DNA of 64,000 bases from Achromobacter spanius (GTDB lineage Bacteria > Pseudomonadota > Gammaproteobacteria > Burkholderiales > Burkholderiaceae_B), in NCBI RefSeq assembly GCF_002812705.1, contig NZ_CP025030.1, forward strand, positions 4,712,001 through 4,776,000, given 5' to 3'. Each line of letters begins with the position of its first letter. The stretch's first letter is position 1. Made by a program: the position numbers and the translations under genes. The notes under the pieces are model-generated. The model was not told the origin of the DNA and did no database searches. It saw only the letters and a list, made by a program, of their open reading frames with translations. This document shows, piece after piece, positions 27,502-36,192 of the stretch.

Positions 27502-28362
27502 ATGTTCGGAAGCACCGCCCTGTCCCCCTCCGTCTGGCTGATTGGCGCCGGCCCCGGCGACCCCGAATTGCTCACCCTGAAAGCCGTGCGCGTGCTGGGC
27601 CAGGCCGACGTCGTGCTGGTCGACGACCTGGTCAACCCCCAAGTGCTGGACTACTGCCCGCAGGCGCGGCTGGTGTATGTGGGCAAGCGTGGCGGCTGCC
27701 GCTCGACCCCGCAAGAGTTCATTCAGCGCTTGATGCTGCGCTACGCCCGCCAGGGCCTGCGCGTGGCGCGCTTGAAGGGCGGCGACCCCTGCATTTTTGG
27801 ACGCGGCGGCGAAGAAGCCCAATGGTTGAGCGACCACGGCGTGGGCTGTGAAATCATCAACGGCATCACGGCGGGCCTGGCCGCCGCCACCGCTTGCGGC
27901 ATCCCCCTGACCCAACGCGGCATGGCCCAGGGCGTTACACTGATCACCGCCCATTCCCAGGACGGCGCCACGCCGGATTGGACGGGGCTGGCAAAGAGCG
28001 GCACGACGCTGGTGGTCTATATGGGGGTAGCCAAATTGCACGACATGAGCAGCCAGTTGCTGGCGGCCGGCATGGCCCCCGACATGCCCGTGGCGATGAT
28101 CGAACGCGCCTCGCTGGCGGACCAGCGCGAATGCCGCTCAACGCTTGCCGCCATGGCCCAGGACGCTGCTGCGTTCCAATTGCGCAGCCCCGCCGTGCTG
28201 GTCATCGGCCCGGTGGCGGCGTGCCAGGTGCTGGAAGTGGCCGGCGCGGTTGGTGTGGCCTACCCCGCCGAGGCCGCCGACCTTGCCACCCCCGCGCTCC
28301 CCTTCGTCCAGCCCCGCTTTCCCCTGCCGTCCGACGAACCGCTACTGCGCCGCAGCGCCTGA
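27502..28362 (+). CDS. cobA: Uroporphyrinogen-III C-methyltransferase (SUMT), for sirohaem synthesis
   Basis: 286 residues. It methylates uroporphyrinogen III at C2 and C7 to precorrin-2, the precursor of the sirohaem cofactor of NirB. Signatures are VWLIGAGPGDPELLTLKAV at the N-terminus, the loop GKRGGCRSTPQEFIQRLM, RLKGGDPCIFGRGGEEAQWL, and GITAGLAAATACGIPLTQRG. It is a stand-alone SUMT, not fused to CysG oxidase/chelatase. The C-terminus has a nonconserved ~30-residue Pro/Ala tail. It is placed in the operon to match cofactor supply with enzyme synthesis. ATG 27502 follows GGAGCACACC. Confidence 0.95.
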   Translation: MFGSTALSPSVWLIGAGPGDPELLTLKAVRVLGQADVVLVDDLVNPQVLDYCPQARLVYVGKRGGCRSTPQEFIQRLMLRYARQGLRVARLKGGDPCIFGRGGEEAQWLSDHGVGCEIINGITAGLAAATACGIPLTQRGMAQGVTLITAHSQDGATPDWTGLAKSGTTLVVYMGVAKLHDMSSQLLAAGMAPDMPVAMIERASLADQRECRSTLAAMAQDAAAFQLRSPAVLVIGPVAACQVLEVAGAVGVAYPAEAADLATPALPFVQPRFPLPSDEPLLRRSA

Positions 28363-28377
28363 TCACAACCCCGCAAT

Positions 28378-29643
28378 ATGGTCGAACGCCACATCCCGCC
28401 GCCCCTGCGCTTTCTGCTTGCCGCGCGGCGCAGTGAACTCCACGGTCTGGAAAGCCTGGCCGTCACCTGCGAGCTGACCGTGCACATCAGCGCGCTGGTG
28501 CATGCCTTGCAGAAGGAACGTGGGTATTCGAACCTGACGCTGTGCAACGCGCCCGACAGCCAGCAAGAAACCCTGGCGGGGCTGGTTCAAGACGCGGCCC
28601 GCGTTGAAACCGACGTGCGCGGTTTTCTGGACGCCATCGCCGCCAAGACCCCGCACGGCAGCGACAAGGCGCGCCTGCTCAACTGCATTGCCTTCGCCCT
28701 ATTCCGTCTGGACGAATTGCCCGGCCTGCGCCGCCAGGTGCGCGACCACGCCGTGCCCGCCGACGACGCCGACGCGCGCTTCACGCAGATCATCAGCAGC
28801 CTGCTGGCCGTGGTGTTCGAAGCCGCTGATTCCGCGCTGGACCCCGGCGTCACCCGCATCCTGGTCGCCCTGCTGAACTTCATGCAGGGCAAGGAGCTCA
28901 GCGGCCAGGAACGCGCGGCGGGCGTCATCGGTTTTACGGCCGGGTTCTTCACCGACGCGCAGAAGGCGCGCATGTTGGGCCTGGCCGCCCACCAGGCCCG
29001 CAGCTTCGACATCTATGTGCAATACGCGCAAGACGCCGCGCTGCAATGTTGGGAACGCATCCAGCAGCAACAAGGCCAGCCGGTGGAGCGCATGCGCGAC
29101 ATGGCGCAACGCACCTCTGCCGAGCAGCGCGTGGACGGCGCCTTGGCCGAGCTGTGGTTCGACCTGTACACCGCGCGCATCGACGCCATGCGCGAAGTGG
29201 AAAGCCTGTTGGCGCAGGCGCTGGCGCAACAATGCGAACGCCGCATTGCCGAAACCCGCCAGGAACTCGACGACCGCCAACTGCTGTTGGCGCGCTATGC
29301 CGACCACGCCAGCGGCCGTGCGCCCAGCATGGTGTTCAGCGTGCAAAGCCGCATCGTGGACACGCCGCCCACGGACGGCGTGGGCAGCGTGCTGGAACGC
29401 TCGGTGCTGGAAATGATGCGCGAACAGACGCTGCGCATGCAGCGCACCGACGACGCCTTGAACACGGTGCGCGGCGCGCTGGAAGAAAGAAAGCGCATCG
29501 ACCGCGCCAAGCGGCTGCTGATCAGCCAGTACGGCCTGACCGAACAGGCCGCCCATGAACGCCTGCAACGCGCCGCCATGGACGGCGGCTTGTCGCTGGC
29601 GGACGTGGCGAGACAGGTGATCGGGCAATTGGGTGGCAACTGA
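28378..29643 (+). CDS. nasR: Nitrate/nitrite-responsive antiterminator, NIT + ANTAR domains (NasR-like)
   Basis: 421 residues. An N-terminal NIT sensor domain (about 15-270, beginning ELHGLESLAVTCELTVHISA then LVHALQKERGYSNLTLCN) binds nitrate/nitrite in characterised relatives. A C-terminal ANTAR RNA-binding domain (about 360-415, ERKRIDRAKRLLISQYGLTE then QAAHERLQRAAM) follows. Klebsiella NasR, of the same architecture, binds the nasF leader and prevents termination. Here the operon's own leader carries a terminator before nirB, so an autoregulatory circuit is inferred. ATG 28378 lies 15 bases after the cobA stop. Confidence 0.9.
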   Translation: MVERHIPPPLRFLLAARRSELHGLESLAVTCELTVHISALVHALQKERGYSNLTLCNAPDSQQETLAGLVQDAARVETDVRGFLDAIAAKTPHGSDKARLLNCIAFALFRLDELPGLRRQVRDHAVPADDADARFTQIISSLLAVVFEAADSALDPGVTRILVALLNFMQGKELSGQERAAGVIGFTAGFFTDAQKARMLGLAAHQARSFDIYVQYAQDAALQCWERIQQQQGQPVERMRDMAQRTSAEQRVDGALAELWFDLYTARIDAMREVESLLAQALAQQCERRIAETRQELDDRQLLLARYADHASGRAPSMVFSVQSRIVDTPPTDGVGSVLERSVLEMMREQTLRMQRTDDALNTVRGALEERKRIDRAKRLLISQYGLTEQAAHERLQRAAMDGGLSLADVARQVIGQLGGN

Positions 29644-29690
29644 AAGCGGGGGCGACGGAATTCCGGGCTGAAGGGCTCCTCGCCACGGAA

Positions 29691-29750
29691 TCCAGCGCTA
29701 CGGTATCCAGCACTACGGTATCCAGCACTACCGAATCCAGCACTACCGAA
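29691..29750. repeat. 15-bp tandem repeat, four copies, overlapping the MFS gene stop
   Basis: Units TCCAGCRCTACSGWA at 29691, 29706, 29721 and 29736. The last unit contains the stop codon of the MFS gene (complement at 29743-29745). It lies between the convergent ends of nasR and the MFS gene. Confidence 0.9.
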
Positions 29751-31296
29751 ACACCCGCTGCGTCCAACTGACCAGCACCCCCATCAAGGCCAGCACGGCC
29801 AGCGCCCGGAAGTGATCCAGGTTGGCCAGCAGTACTGACTGCTGATCCAGGATCTGCGCGATCCGCGCCAGCGCCATGCGCTGCGCCTGCGCGGGGTCGG
29901 CCACCGCCGCATACACATTGCTGAGCTGCGCCTTGGCCGCTTCAAAATTGGCATTGCCCTCGGCAATGCTCTCCTTCAACACGTTGTAGTGCTTGGTGGT
30001 CAGCCACTGCTGGCTGACCGTGGCTGCCATGATGCCCAGCGCCTGCCCCACCTGCGCCAGCATGTTCTTGACCTGCTGCGCGTGCGCGAACACCGCCGCG
30101 TCATGGGTCAGCCCCGAAAAAGTATTCATGGCCGTGGCCGGCATGATGATCATGATGAACACGCCATAGCAGGCCAGCGCGGGCAAGACGTCGGTCCAGG
30201 GGTCGGCCGTGGGCGTCAGCCCGGACATCAGCACGCCGAACGCCGTCAGCGCCACAAAGCCCGCCACGAAGAACTTGCGCGGCGACGGCCAGCGCGCGAT
30301 CAACTGCGCCATCACCACAAAAGTCAGCACCCCCGCCCCCAGGCCCATCGAGAAGAACATGCCCGTGTTGGACCACGACAAGCCCAGCGCGCGTTGCAGC
30401 ATCTGGGGCACCAGATAGCCGTTGGCGCCCAGCATCAGATAACTGAACATGAAGAGCGCCAAGCCGCTTAGAAAGCGCACTTCTTTCATGCCGCCCAGCT
30501 TGAGCAAGGGCGCGCCGGTGCGCGTTTCGGATCGCACGAAATAGGCCAGCGCGGCGGCCCCCGCCACGGCGAACAGCACCAGTTGATGGCGGTCACTGAA
30601 GAAGTCGTAATAGGACCGCTGCAAGGCATGCAGCAGCAGGAAACTGCCTATGCCCAACGCGGTAATCGGCGCCAACCGCGCCTGGCCCGCCACGGTGGCC
30701 TGCCCTTGCCTGCCCGGCATGGAGAGCGCCACCGGCACCATGGCCAGCACCGACAGCCCCGCCACCAGCCAGAACATCAGCGGCCAGCCGTCGTGATCAA
30801 CCGCCGCCGAGGCCAGCAAGGGTCCCAGCGCCGTGCCGGTGCACAGCCCCGTGGCCAAGGCCTTGATGCCGTGAAAGCGCGCCGGACCGGGCGGAATCAG
30901 GTTCACCGTCAGCCGCGACGACGTCAGCATCGCCGCGCAGCCAATCGCCATCAACACCCGGCCCGCCAGGAAACCGCCCTGGCCCACCGACAGCGCACAC
31001 ACCACCGCCCCAGCCGCCGCCGCGCCGAGGGAAGCCAGCAGATAGTGGCGCTGGCCCAGGTGGTGGACCAGCCAACCTTGCAAGGCAATCATCACCACCG
31101 CCACGCAGGCGTAGATGACGGCGATCGCCGTGTATTCCTCGGGACTGGCGCCGATCTCGCCCATGATGGGCGTGGCGCCGAAGGTGACCATGCCGTTCTG
31201 CAGGAAGTCGATGAATGTGAGCGCGCCGATGGTCGCCAGCAATGTCGGGGGTGGTGCTGCGGAAGGCGCAGCGGGGGTAGCAGCAGCAGCTTGCAT
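29743..31296 (-). CDS. MFS transporter, drug:H+ antiporter type (14-TM, EmrB-like)
   Basis: 517 residues with about 14 hydrophobic segments. The first begins LATIGALTFIDFLQNGMVTF, and a loop with GRVLMAIGCAAMLTSSRLTV resembles motif-type loops of the DHA2 family. A cytoplasmic or periplasmic helix near the C-terminus (about 425-480) is consistent with DHA2 exporters such as EmrB. No membrane-fusion partner (EmrA) is present. It is downstream of, and co-oriented with, a MarR repressor gene, and has the same palindrome in front, so repression relieved by the exported compound is likely. Start ATG 31296. Confidence 0.88.
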   Translation of the reverse strand: MQAAAATPAAPSAAPPPTLLATIGALTFIDFLQNGMVTFGATPIMGEIGASPEEYTAIAVIYACVAVVMIALQGWLVHHLGQRHYLLASLGAAAAGAVVCALSVGQGGFLAGRVLMAIGCAAMLTSSRLTVNLIPPGPARFHGIKALATGLCTGTALGPLLASAAVDHDGWPLMFWLVAGLSVLAMVPVALSMPGRQGQATVAGQARLAPITALGIGSFLLLHALQRSYYDFFSDRHQLVLFAVAGAAALAYFVRSETRTGAPLLKLGGMKEVRFLSGLALFMFSYLMLGANGYLVPQMLQRALGLSWSNTGMFFSMGLGAGVLTFVVMAQLIARWPSPRKFFVAGFVALTAFGVLMSGLTPTADPWTDVLPALACYGVFIMIIMPATAMNTFSGLTHDAAVFAHAQQVKNMLAQVGQALGIMAATVSQQWLTTKHYNVLKESIAEGNANFEAAKAQLSNVYAAVADPAQAQRMALARIAQILDQQSVLLANLDHFRALAVLALMGVLVSWTQRVFR

Positions 31297-31314
31297 GGCT
31301 GTGATCCATATTTA

Positions 31315-31339
31315 TGCCTAGGCTGTATATGCCTAGGCA
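31315..31339. promoter_or_regulatory. MarR-type operator in front of the MFS gene
   Basis: A perfect palindrome TGCCTAGGCA (31330-31339) and a near copy TGCCTAGGCT (31315-31324), centres 15 bases apart. Both lie just upstream of the MFS start at 31296. The flank after the perfect site (GGTAAATG) resembles that of the site before the marR gene. Confidence 0.75.
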
Positions 31340-31395
31340 GGTAAATGCTTAAAAAAATCGAGGTCGAAAAAACGGCCCCTATGCTCAGTCCGTTC

Positions 31396-31863
31396 TCAAT
31401 CGGTCTTCTGTCCGTTTTGCGCATTGGCCAGCAAGCGCGACAACAGCAAGTGCAAGGTCTGCGCATCGGCCTCCGAAAACCCCGTCAGCAGGCGCCGCAT
31501 CACCACGTCCGTCGCCGCGAAGGCTTGCGGCAAGGCGGCTTGGCCCAATTCGGTAAGTTCGATCAGATGGCTACGGCGGTCGGCTTCGTTTTCCACGCGG
31601 CGGATAAAACCCTTTGCCACGATGCGGTCCAGCAGCCGGGTCATCGCGCCCGAGTCATAGGCCAGCACCCGGCAGAAGTCGCTGGGCGTGCGGCCCCAGC
31701 CCCGGGCCAGGCAGTTCAGCACCACGTACTGCGGCGTGGTCAGCTCGAACGGCGCCAGTTCGCGCTCCAGCGCATCGTGAATGCCGTTGCGTACGGACGT
31801 GACCATGAAACCGAGTTCACCGGTGTAGAACCTGTCCAGCACGGAAGGGGTGGTAGAAGCCAT
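31396..31863 (-). CDS. MarR-family transcriptional regulator
   Basis: 155 residues, typical length. The winged-helix core includes TTPQYVVLNCLARGWGRTPS, the recognition region DSGAMTRLLDRIVAKGFIRR and the wing DRRSHLIELTELGQAAL. It lies just upstream of the MFS exporter on the same strand. The palindrome TGCCTAGGCA occurs before both genes, so it probably represses both. Inducing ligand unknown. Start ATG 31863. Confidence 0.92.
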   Translation of the reverse strand: MASTTPSVLDRFYTGELGFMVTSVRNGIHDALERELAPFELTTPQYVVLNCLARGWGRTPSDFCRVLAYDSGAMTRLLDRIVAKGFIRRVENEADRRSHLIELTELGQAALPQAFAATDVVMRRLLTGFSEADAQTLHLLLSRLLANAQNGQKTD

Positions 31864-31944
31864 GGGGTCTCGTTACGGGGTGGCGCGAGGATGGCGATGG
31901 CATCGGGCAACAAGCCCTGTGGATCGCGTTTGGGTGATTTTATC

Positions 31945-31954
31945 TGCCTAGGCA
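31945..31954. promoter_or_regulatory. MarR-type operator in front of the marR gene
   Basis: The palindrome TGCCTAGGCA, identical to the one before the MFS gene and with a shared flank (AGTTAAATG versus AGGTAAATG). It lies about 80 bases upstream of the regulator's ATG, in its probable promoter. Confidence 0.75.
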
Positions 31955-32036
31955 GTTAAATGGCAAGCGATGCATGTCGGGACAGATCCAGAGCCCCCCA
32001 TCAAGGCAACCGCCACGACAGGCAACAATACCCCCA

Positions 32037-33098
32037 TCAAGGCAAATTCTCCCGGAAGATCACCTGGCTACGCGCCAGTTCCACCCCGTTCATCGCGCTG
32101 CGCTTGTCGCGCAGGTTGCTGAAAATGCGCACGCAGCTCATCAGCGCTTCCATCGGGCTTTGCGTGATGACGGCGTCCATGGTGCCGTCGATCAGCAGCG
32201 AGCGCGTGTCCGGCGTCAACCCGTGGCCGATGAACACCACCCGGTGCTGCAAGCCGGCCTCTTTCAAGGCCCGCGCCACGCCGTCGGACGCGCCGCCGAT
32301 GTTGTAGATGCCCGCCAGGTTGGGATATTGCTCAAGCAGTTGCCGCGTCTGCTCGTAGTTGCGCTGCGCGTCGTCATAGCCTTCGCGCAAGTCCACCACC
32401 TGCATCGCATGAAACTGCTCGGCATACAACTGCAGGAAACCACTTTCGCGTTCCTCGTGCGCGCGGTAATGGCGCGAGCCCGCAATCAAGGCCACATGGG
32501 CGGCGCGCGGGCCGATGAAGCGTGCGATCAGGTAACCCGCCGTGCGGCCGGCGGCGCGGTTGTCCAGCCCCACATAGGCCGTGCGCGCGCTGTTGGCCAG
32601 GTCTGAAATCAAGGTCACGGTGGGCACGCCCTGCTGCGCCAGCGTGTTGACCGCTTCGCGCACCACGGGGTGTTCCAGCGCCATGAACGCAATCCCGTCG
32701 GCGCGCTTGCCGTGCTTGGCCAAGGCCTGGGCCAGCGCGTCGGGGTTGAAGCTTTCCACGTATTCAATCTGGCACTTGGCGTTCAGCGGCGCGAAGTGTT
32801 CGTGCGCGTAGCTGACGGTATCGCCCAGCATGCGCAGGTAGCGGTTGCTGCCGCGCGGCAGCAGGAACACCAGCCGCATCGGCTCGGCGGGCACGGCGGC
32901 GGCCAGTTCCTGTTCGGGTAGATAGTCCAGTTCAATGGCGGCCTTGAAGACCTTCTGCGCGGTGTTGGCGCGCACGCCGGGGCGGCGGTTCAACACGCGG
33001 TCGGCCGTGGCGGTTGACACGCCGGCGCGCGCCGCCACATCGGCCAATCGGGCAAGCTTACGGTCGGGTGAAGTTCTATTCACATCAAAAACCATCAT
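32037..33098 (-). CDS. LacI-family transcriptional regulator
   Basis: About 353 residues. The LacI HTH is at about residues 17-65 (LARLADVAARAGVSTATADR, then VLNRRPGVRANTAQKVFKAA). A periplasmic-binding-protein-like effector domain follows. The sequence is of the sugar-acid-operon LacI type with LADVAARAGVS. Start ATG 33098 or 33095; both lie inside an 18-bp element repeated before the divergent TRAP receptor gene, so a downstream GTG start is conceivable. It probably controls the divergent TRAP/RuBisCO-like operon. Confidence 0.9.
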   Translation of the reverse strand: MMVFDVNRTSPDRKLARLADVAARAGVSTATADRVLNRRPGVRANTAQKVFKAAIELDYLPEQELAAAVPAEPMRLVFLLPRGSNRYLRMLGDTVSYAHEHFAPLNAKCQIEYVESFNPDALAQALAKHGKRADGIAFMALEHPVVREAVNTLAQQGVPTVTLISDLANSARTAYVGLDNRAAGRTAGYLIARFIGPRAAHVALIAGSRHYRAHEERESGFLQLYAEQFHAMQVVDLREGYDDAQRNYEQTRQLLEQYPNLAGIYNIGGASDGVARALKEAGLQHRVVFIGHGLTPDTRSLLIDGTMDAVITQSPMEALMSCVRIFSNLRDKRSAMNGVELARSQVIFRENLP

Positions 33099-33188
33099 GA
33101 AAGAAGTTTGACGATGATAGCGGCAATTCACTATTGTCCAGTCTGCCGCATGGGTTTGGCGCTGTTGTGGCACATCAAAAAACATCAT
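33081..33188. promoter_or_regulatory. 18-bp direct repeat flanking the LacI/TRAP divergent promoter
   Basis: cacatcaaaaaccatcat (33081-33098) and cacatcaaaaaacatcat (33171-33188) differ at one base and are spaced exactly 90 bases apart. One overlaps the LacI gene start; the other lies 23 bases before the TRAP receptor ATG. The pattern suggests binding sites for the LacI-type regulator, possibly with looping. Confidence 0.6.
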
Positions 33189-33210
33189 AAGACCAATTTT
33201 GGAGACAACC

Positions 33211-34230
33211 ATGAAGCTGCTCACACGCCGTAGTGCCTTGCGTCGCCTTTGCGCGGTGCCCGCCGTTGCCCTGGCCGGCGGATTCCCGCTGATTGCCCGC
33301 GCGGCCGACTACACGCTCAAGTACGGCAACAACCTGCCGGTGACGCATCCGCTGAACATCCGCGCGCAAGAAGCCGCCGAACGCATCCTTAAGGAAAGCA
33401 ACGGCCGCGTCGACATCAAGATTTTCCCGAACAACCAACTGGGCGGCGACACCGACATGCTGGCGCAAGTGCGCTCGGGCGGTATCGACTTCTTCACGCC
33501 GTCGGCGCTGGTTATCGCCACGCTGGTGCCGGTGGCCGCCATCAACGCCGTGGGCTTCGCCTTCAAGGACTACAGCCAGGTCTGGGGCGCCATGGACGGT
33601 GCACTGGGCGCACACGTGCGCGCCGCCATCGCGCAGCGCAAGCTCTACGCCTTTGAAAAAATGTGGGACAACGGCTTTCGCCAGACCACCAGCAGCAAGG
33701 CTCCCGTGACGACGGCCGCCGACATGGACGGCTTGAAGATCCGCGTGCCGGTCAGCTCGCTGCCCATCTCCATGTTCAAGGGACTCGGCGCCGCGCCCGC
33801 CAGCTTGCAGTTCAGCGAGGTGTATTCGTCGTTGCAGACCAAGGTGGTGGACGCGCAGGAAAACCCGCTGCCCATCATTCAAGTCGCCAAGCTGTACGAA
33901 GTGCAGAAGTATTGCTCGCTGACCAACCACATCTGGGACGGCTACTGGTTCATCGCCAACGGCCGCATGTGGGAAGGCCTGCCGCAAAACCTGAAGACCA
34001 TCGTGGCGCGCGGCATCAACGAAGCCGGCCTGGCCCAGCGCGAAGACATCAAGAAGTTGAATGCGTCGGTGCAGTCGGACCTGGAAGCCAAGGGCCTGCA
34101 ATTCAACCAGCCGGCGCCTGACACCTTCCGCCAGGCGCTGCGCACGGCGGGCTTCTACAAGGAATGGCAGGGCCGCTTCGGCAACGAAGCCTGGTCGCTG
34201 CTGGAACAAAGCGTCGGCAAGCTGGCCTGA
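33211..34230 (+). CDS. TRAP transporter solute-binding protein (DctP family)
   Basis: 339 residues. The signal peptide has a twin-Arg-like start (MKLLTRRSALRRLCAVPAVA), cleavage near ARA. The DctP-family fold shows the substrate Arg region MDGLKIRVPVSSLPISMFKG and the motif TKVVDAQENPLPIIQ. Start ATG 33211 follows GGAGACAACC. It supplies the fused permease encoded next. Its gene neighbours (RuBisCO-like protein and acid-sugar kinase) point to a polyhydroxy carboxylate ligand, which is an inference. Confidence 0.93.
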   Translation: MKLLTRRSALRRLCAVPAVALAGGFPLIARAADYTLKYGNNLPVTHPLNIRAQEAAERILKESNGRVDIKIFPNNQLGGDTDMLAQVRSGGIDFFTPSALVIATLVPVAAINAVGFAFKDYSQVWGAMDGALGAHVRAAIAQRKLYAFEKMWDNGFRQTTSSKAPVTTAADMDGLKIRVPVSSLPISMFKGLGAAPASLQFSEVYSSLQTKVVDAQENPLPIIQVAKLYEVQKYCSLTNHIWDGYWFIANGRMWEGLPQNLKTIVARGINEAGLAQREDIKKLNASVQSDLEAKGLQFNQPAPDTFRQALRTAGFYKEWQGRFGNEAWSLLEQSVGKLA

Positions 34231-34239
34231 GGTCGCGTC

Positions 34240-36120
34240 ATGTCTTCCCTGTCCGCTCCCCACGCCGCCGCCCCGGTGCTGCCGGCCAACCCCTTGCGGC
34301 GCGCCGCCAACGCGCTGGACAGCGTGCTGGGCGGCGTGGTCGAACACGTTGCGGCCGCGATCGTGCTGGTCGAAATCTGCGTGCTGTTCGCGGGGGTGGT
34401 CGCGCGTTACGTCTTCCATAGCCCGCTGGTCTGGTCCGACGAACTGGCCTCCATCCTGTTCCTGTGGCTGTCGATGCTGGGCGCCGTAGTCGCCTTGCGG
34501 CGTGGCGAGCACATGCGGATGACGGCCCTGGTCAACAACGTGAGCCCCGCGCGGCGCGCGCAGTTGGAAACCGCCGCGCTGGCCGCGTCGCTGGCGTTTT
34601 TGGTGCTGATCCTGGCGCCCGCCATTGAATACGCGCACGAAGAACACTTCATCACCACGCCCGCGCTGGAGCTCAGCAATGCGTGGCGCGCCGCCGCCAT
34701 TCCCGTGGGCATGGCGCTGATGGCCGTGGTGGCCTTGCTGCGCCTGTTGCGCACCACGCCGGTACGCCAGGTGTTGGTGGCCTTGGTGGGCGTGGCGGCG
34801 GTGGTCGCCCTGTTCTGGTTGGCCCAACCGCTATTCCAGGGCCTGGGCAAGCTGAACCTGGTGATCTTCTTCGTGGGCATCGTGGCAGCCACCGTGTTTT
34901 CAGGGGTGCCGATTGCGTTTTCCTTCGCGCTGGCCACCTTCTCGTATCTGGCGCTGACCACCAACACACCCATGGAAGTGATGGTGGGGCGGCTGGACGA
35001 AGGCATGTCGCACCTGATGCTGCTGGCCGTGCCGCTGTTCATCTTCCTGGGTTCCCTGATTGAGATGACCGGCATGGCGCGCGCCATGATCCAGTTCCTG
35101 GCCAGCCTCTTGGGCCACGTGCGCGGCGGCTTGTCGTACGTGCTGATCGGCGCCATGTATCTGGTGTCGGGCATCTCGGGCTCGAAGATCGCCGACATGG
35201 CGGCCATCGCGCCCGTGCTGTTCCCGGAAATGCGCAAGCGCGGCGCCAAGCCCGGCGACCTGGTGGCGCTGCTGTCGGCCACCGGCGCGCAGACGGAAAC
35301 CATTCCGCCGTCCATCGTGCTGATCACCATCGGTTCGGTCACGGGCGTGTCGATCGCCGCGCTGTTCACGGGCGGCCTGCTGCCCGCCGTGGTGCTGGGC
35401 CTGGCCCTGTGCTCGGTGGTGTGGTGGCGCTATCGCAAGGAAGACCTGAGCCTGGTGCAACGCTTCAGCCTCAAAGAGATCGGCCGCTTCTTCGTGATTG
35501 CGCTGCCCGCCGTGGCCCTGCCCTTTGTGATCCGCGCCGCGGTGGTCGAAGGCGTGGCGACCGCTACCGAGGTCTCTACCATCGGCATCGTGTATTCGGC
35601 GGTGATCGGCATCCTGATCTACCGGCGCTTTGACTGGGCGCGCCTGCGCCCCATGCTGATCGAGACCGCATCGCTGTCCGGCGCCATCATGCTGATCGTG
35701 GGCTGCGCCACGGCCATGGCCTGGGCGCTGACGCAGTCCGGCTTCTCGGGCGACCTGGCGCAGTTGATGGCCGACATGCCCGGCGGCAGCTACGGTTTCC
35801 TGGCGGTGTCCATCGTGGCCTTCATCATCCTGGGCAGCGTGCTGGAAGGCATACCCGCCATCGTGCTGTTCGGACCGCTGCTGTTCCCGATCGCGGTGCA
35901 GGCCGGCGTGCATGAAGTGCATTACGCCATGGTCGTCATCTTCGCCATGGGCATCGGCCTGTTCGCGCCGCCCTTCGGCGTGGGCTACTACGGCGCCTGC
36001 GCCATCAGCCGTGTCGATCCCAACGAGGGCATCGGCCCCATCTGGGGTTACGTCGCGGCGCTGCTGATCGGGCTGATCGTCGTGGCCGCCTTCCCCTGGT
36101 TCTCCATCGGCTTCCTGTGA
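34240..36120 (+). CDS. Fused TRAP transporter permease (DctQ-DctM fusion)
   Basis: 626 residues. Residues ~1-180 are a DctQ domain with four membrane segments (GVVARYVFHSPLVWSDELAS; WLSMLGAVVALRRGEHMRMT). Residues ~195-626 are a DctM domain (IFLGSLIEMTGMARAMIQFL; SGISGSKIADMAAIAPVLFP; IPPSIVLITIGSVTGVSIAA). Fusions of the two subunits are a known TRAP variant. It imports with Na+ the compound bound by the preceding receptor. It starts 9 bases after the receptor stop. Confidence 0.93.
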   Translation: MSSLSAPHAAAPVLPANPLRRAANALDSVLGGVVEHVAAAIVLVEICVLFAGVVARYVFHSPLVWSDELASILFLWLSMLGAVVALRRGEHMRMTALVNNVSPARRAQLETAALAASLAFLVLILAPAIEYAHEEHFITTPALELSNAWRAAAIPVGMALMAVVALLRLLRTTPVRQVLVALVGVAAVVALFWLAQPLFQGLGKLNLVIFFVGIVAATVFSGVPIAFSFALATFSYLALTTNTPMEVMVGRLDEGMSHLMLLAVPLFIFLGSLIEMTGMARAMIQFLASLLGHVRGGLSYVLIGAMYLVSGISGSKIADMAAIAPVLFPEMRKRGAKPGDLVALLSATGAQTETIPPSIVLITIGSVTGVSIAALFTGGLLPAVVLGLALCSVVWWRYRKEDLSLVQRFSLKEIGRFFVIALPAVALPFVIRAAVVEGVATATEVSTIGIVYSAVIGILIYRRFDWARLRPMLIETASLSGAIMLIVGCATAMAWALTQSGFSGDLAQLMADMPGGSYGFLAVSIVAFIILGSVLEGIPAIVLFGPLLFPIAVQAGVHEVHYAMVVIFAMGIGLFAPPFGVGYYGACAISRVDPNEGIGPIWGYVAALLIGLIVVAAFPWFSIGFL

Positions 36121-36192
36121 CCTGGCGCGGCCCGCGCGTGAATCCGCGCCGGGCCGCCTCCCCTTCCGTCTCCCTCTTTATAAAGATCCATC

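Noticed and set aside
29522..29767. A short minus-strand frame with VVLDT-type repeats
   Set aside because: It is simply the translation of the 15-bp tandem repeat plus antisense nasR sequence.
33175..34827. A 550-codon frame opposite the TRAP receptor and fused permease
   Set aside because: Its composition (Gln/His/Arg/Gly) and lack of any motif mark it as an antisense shadow.
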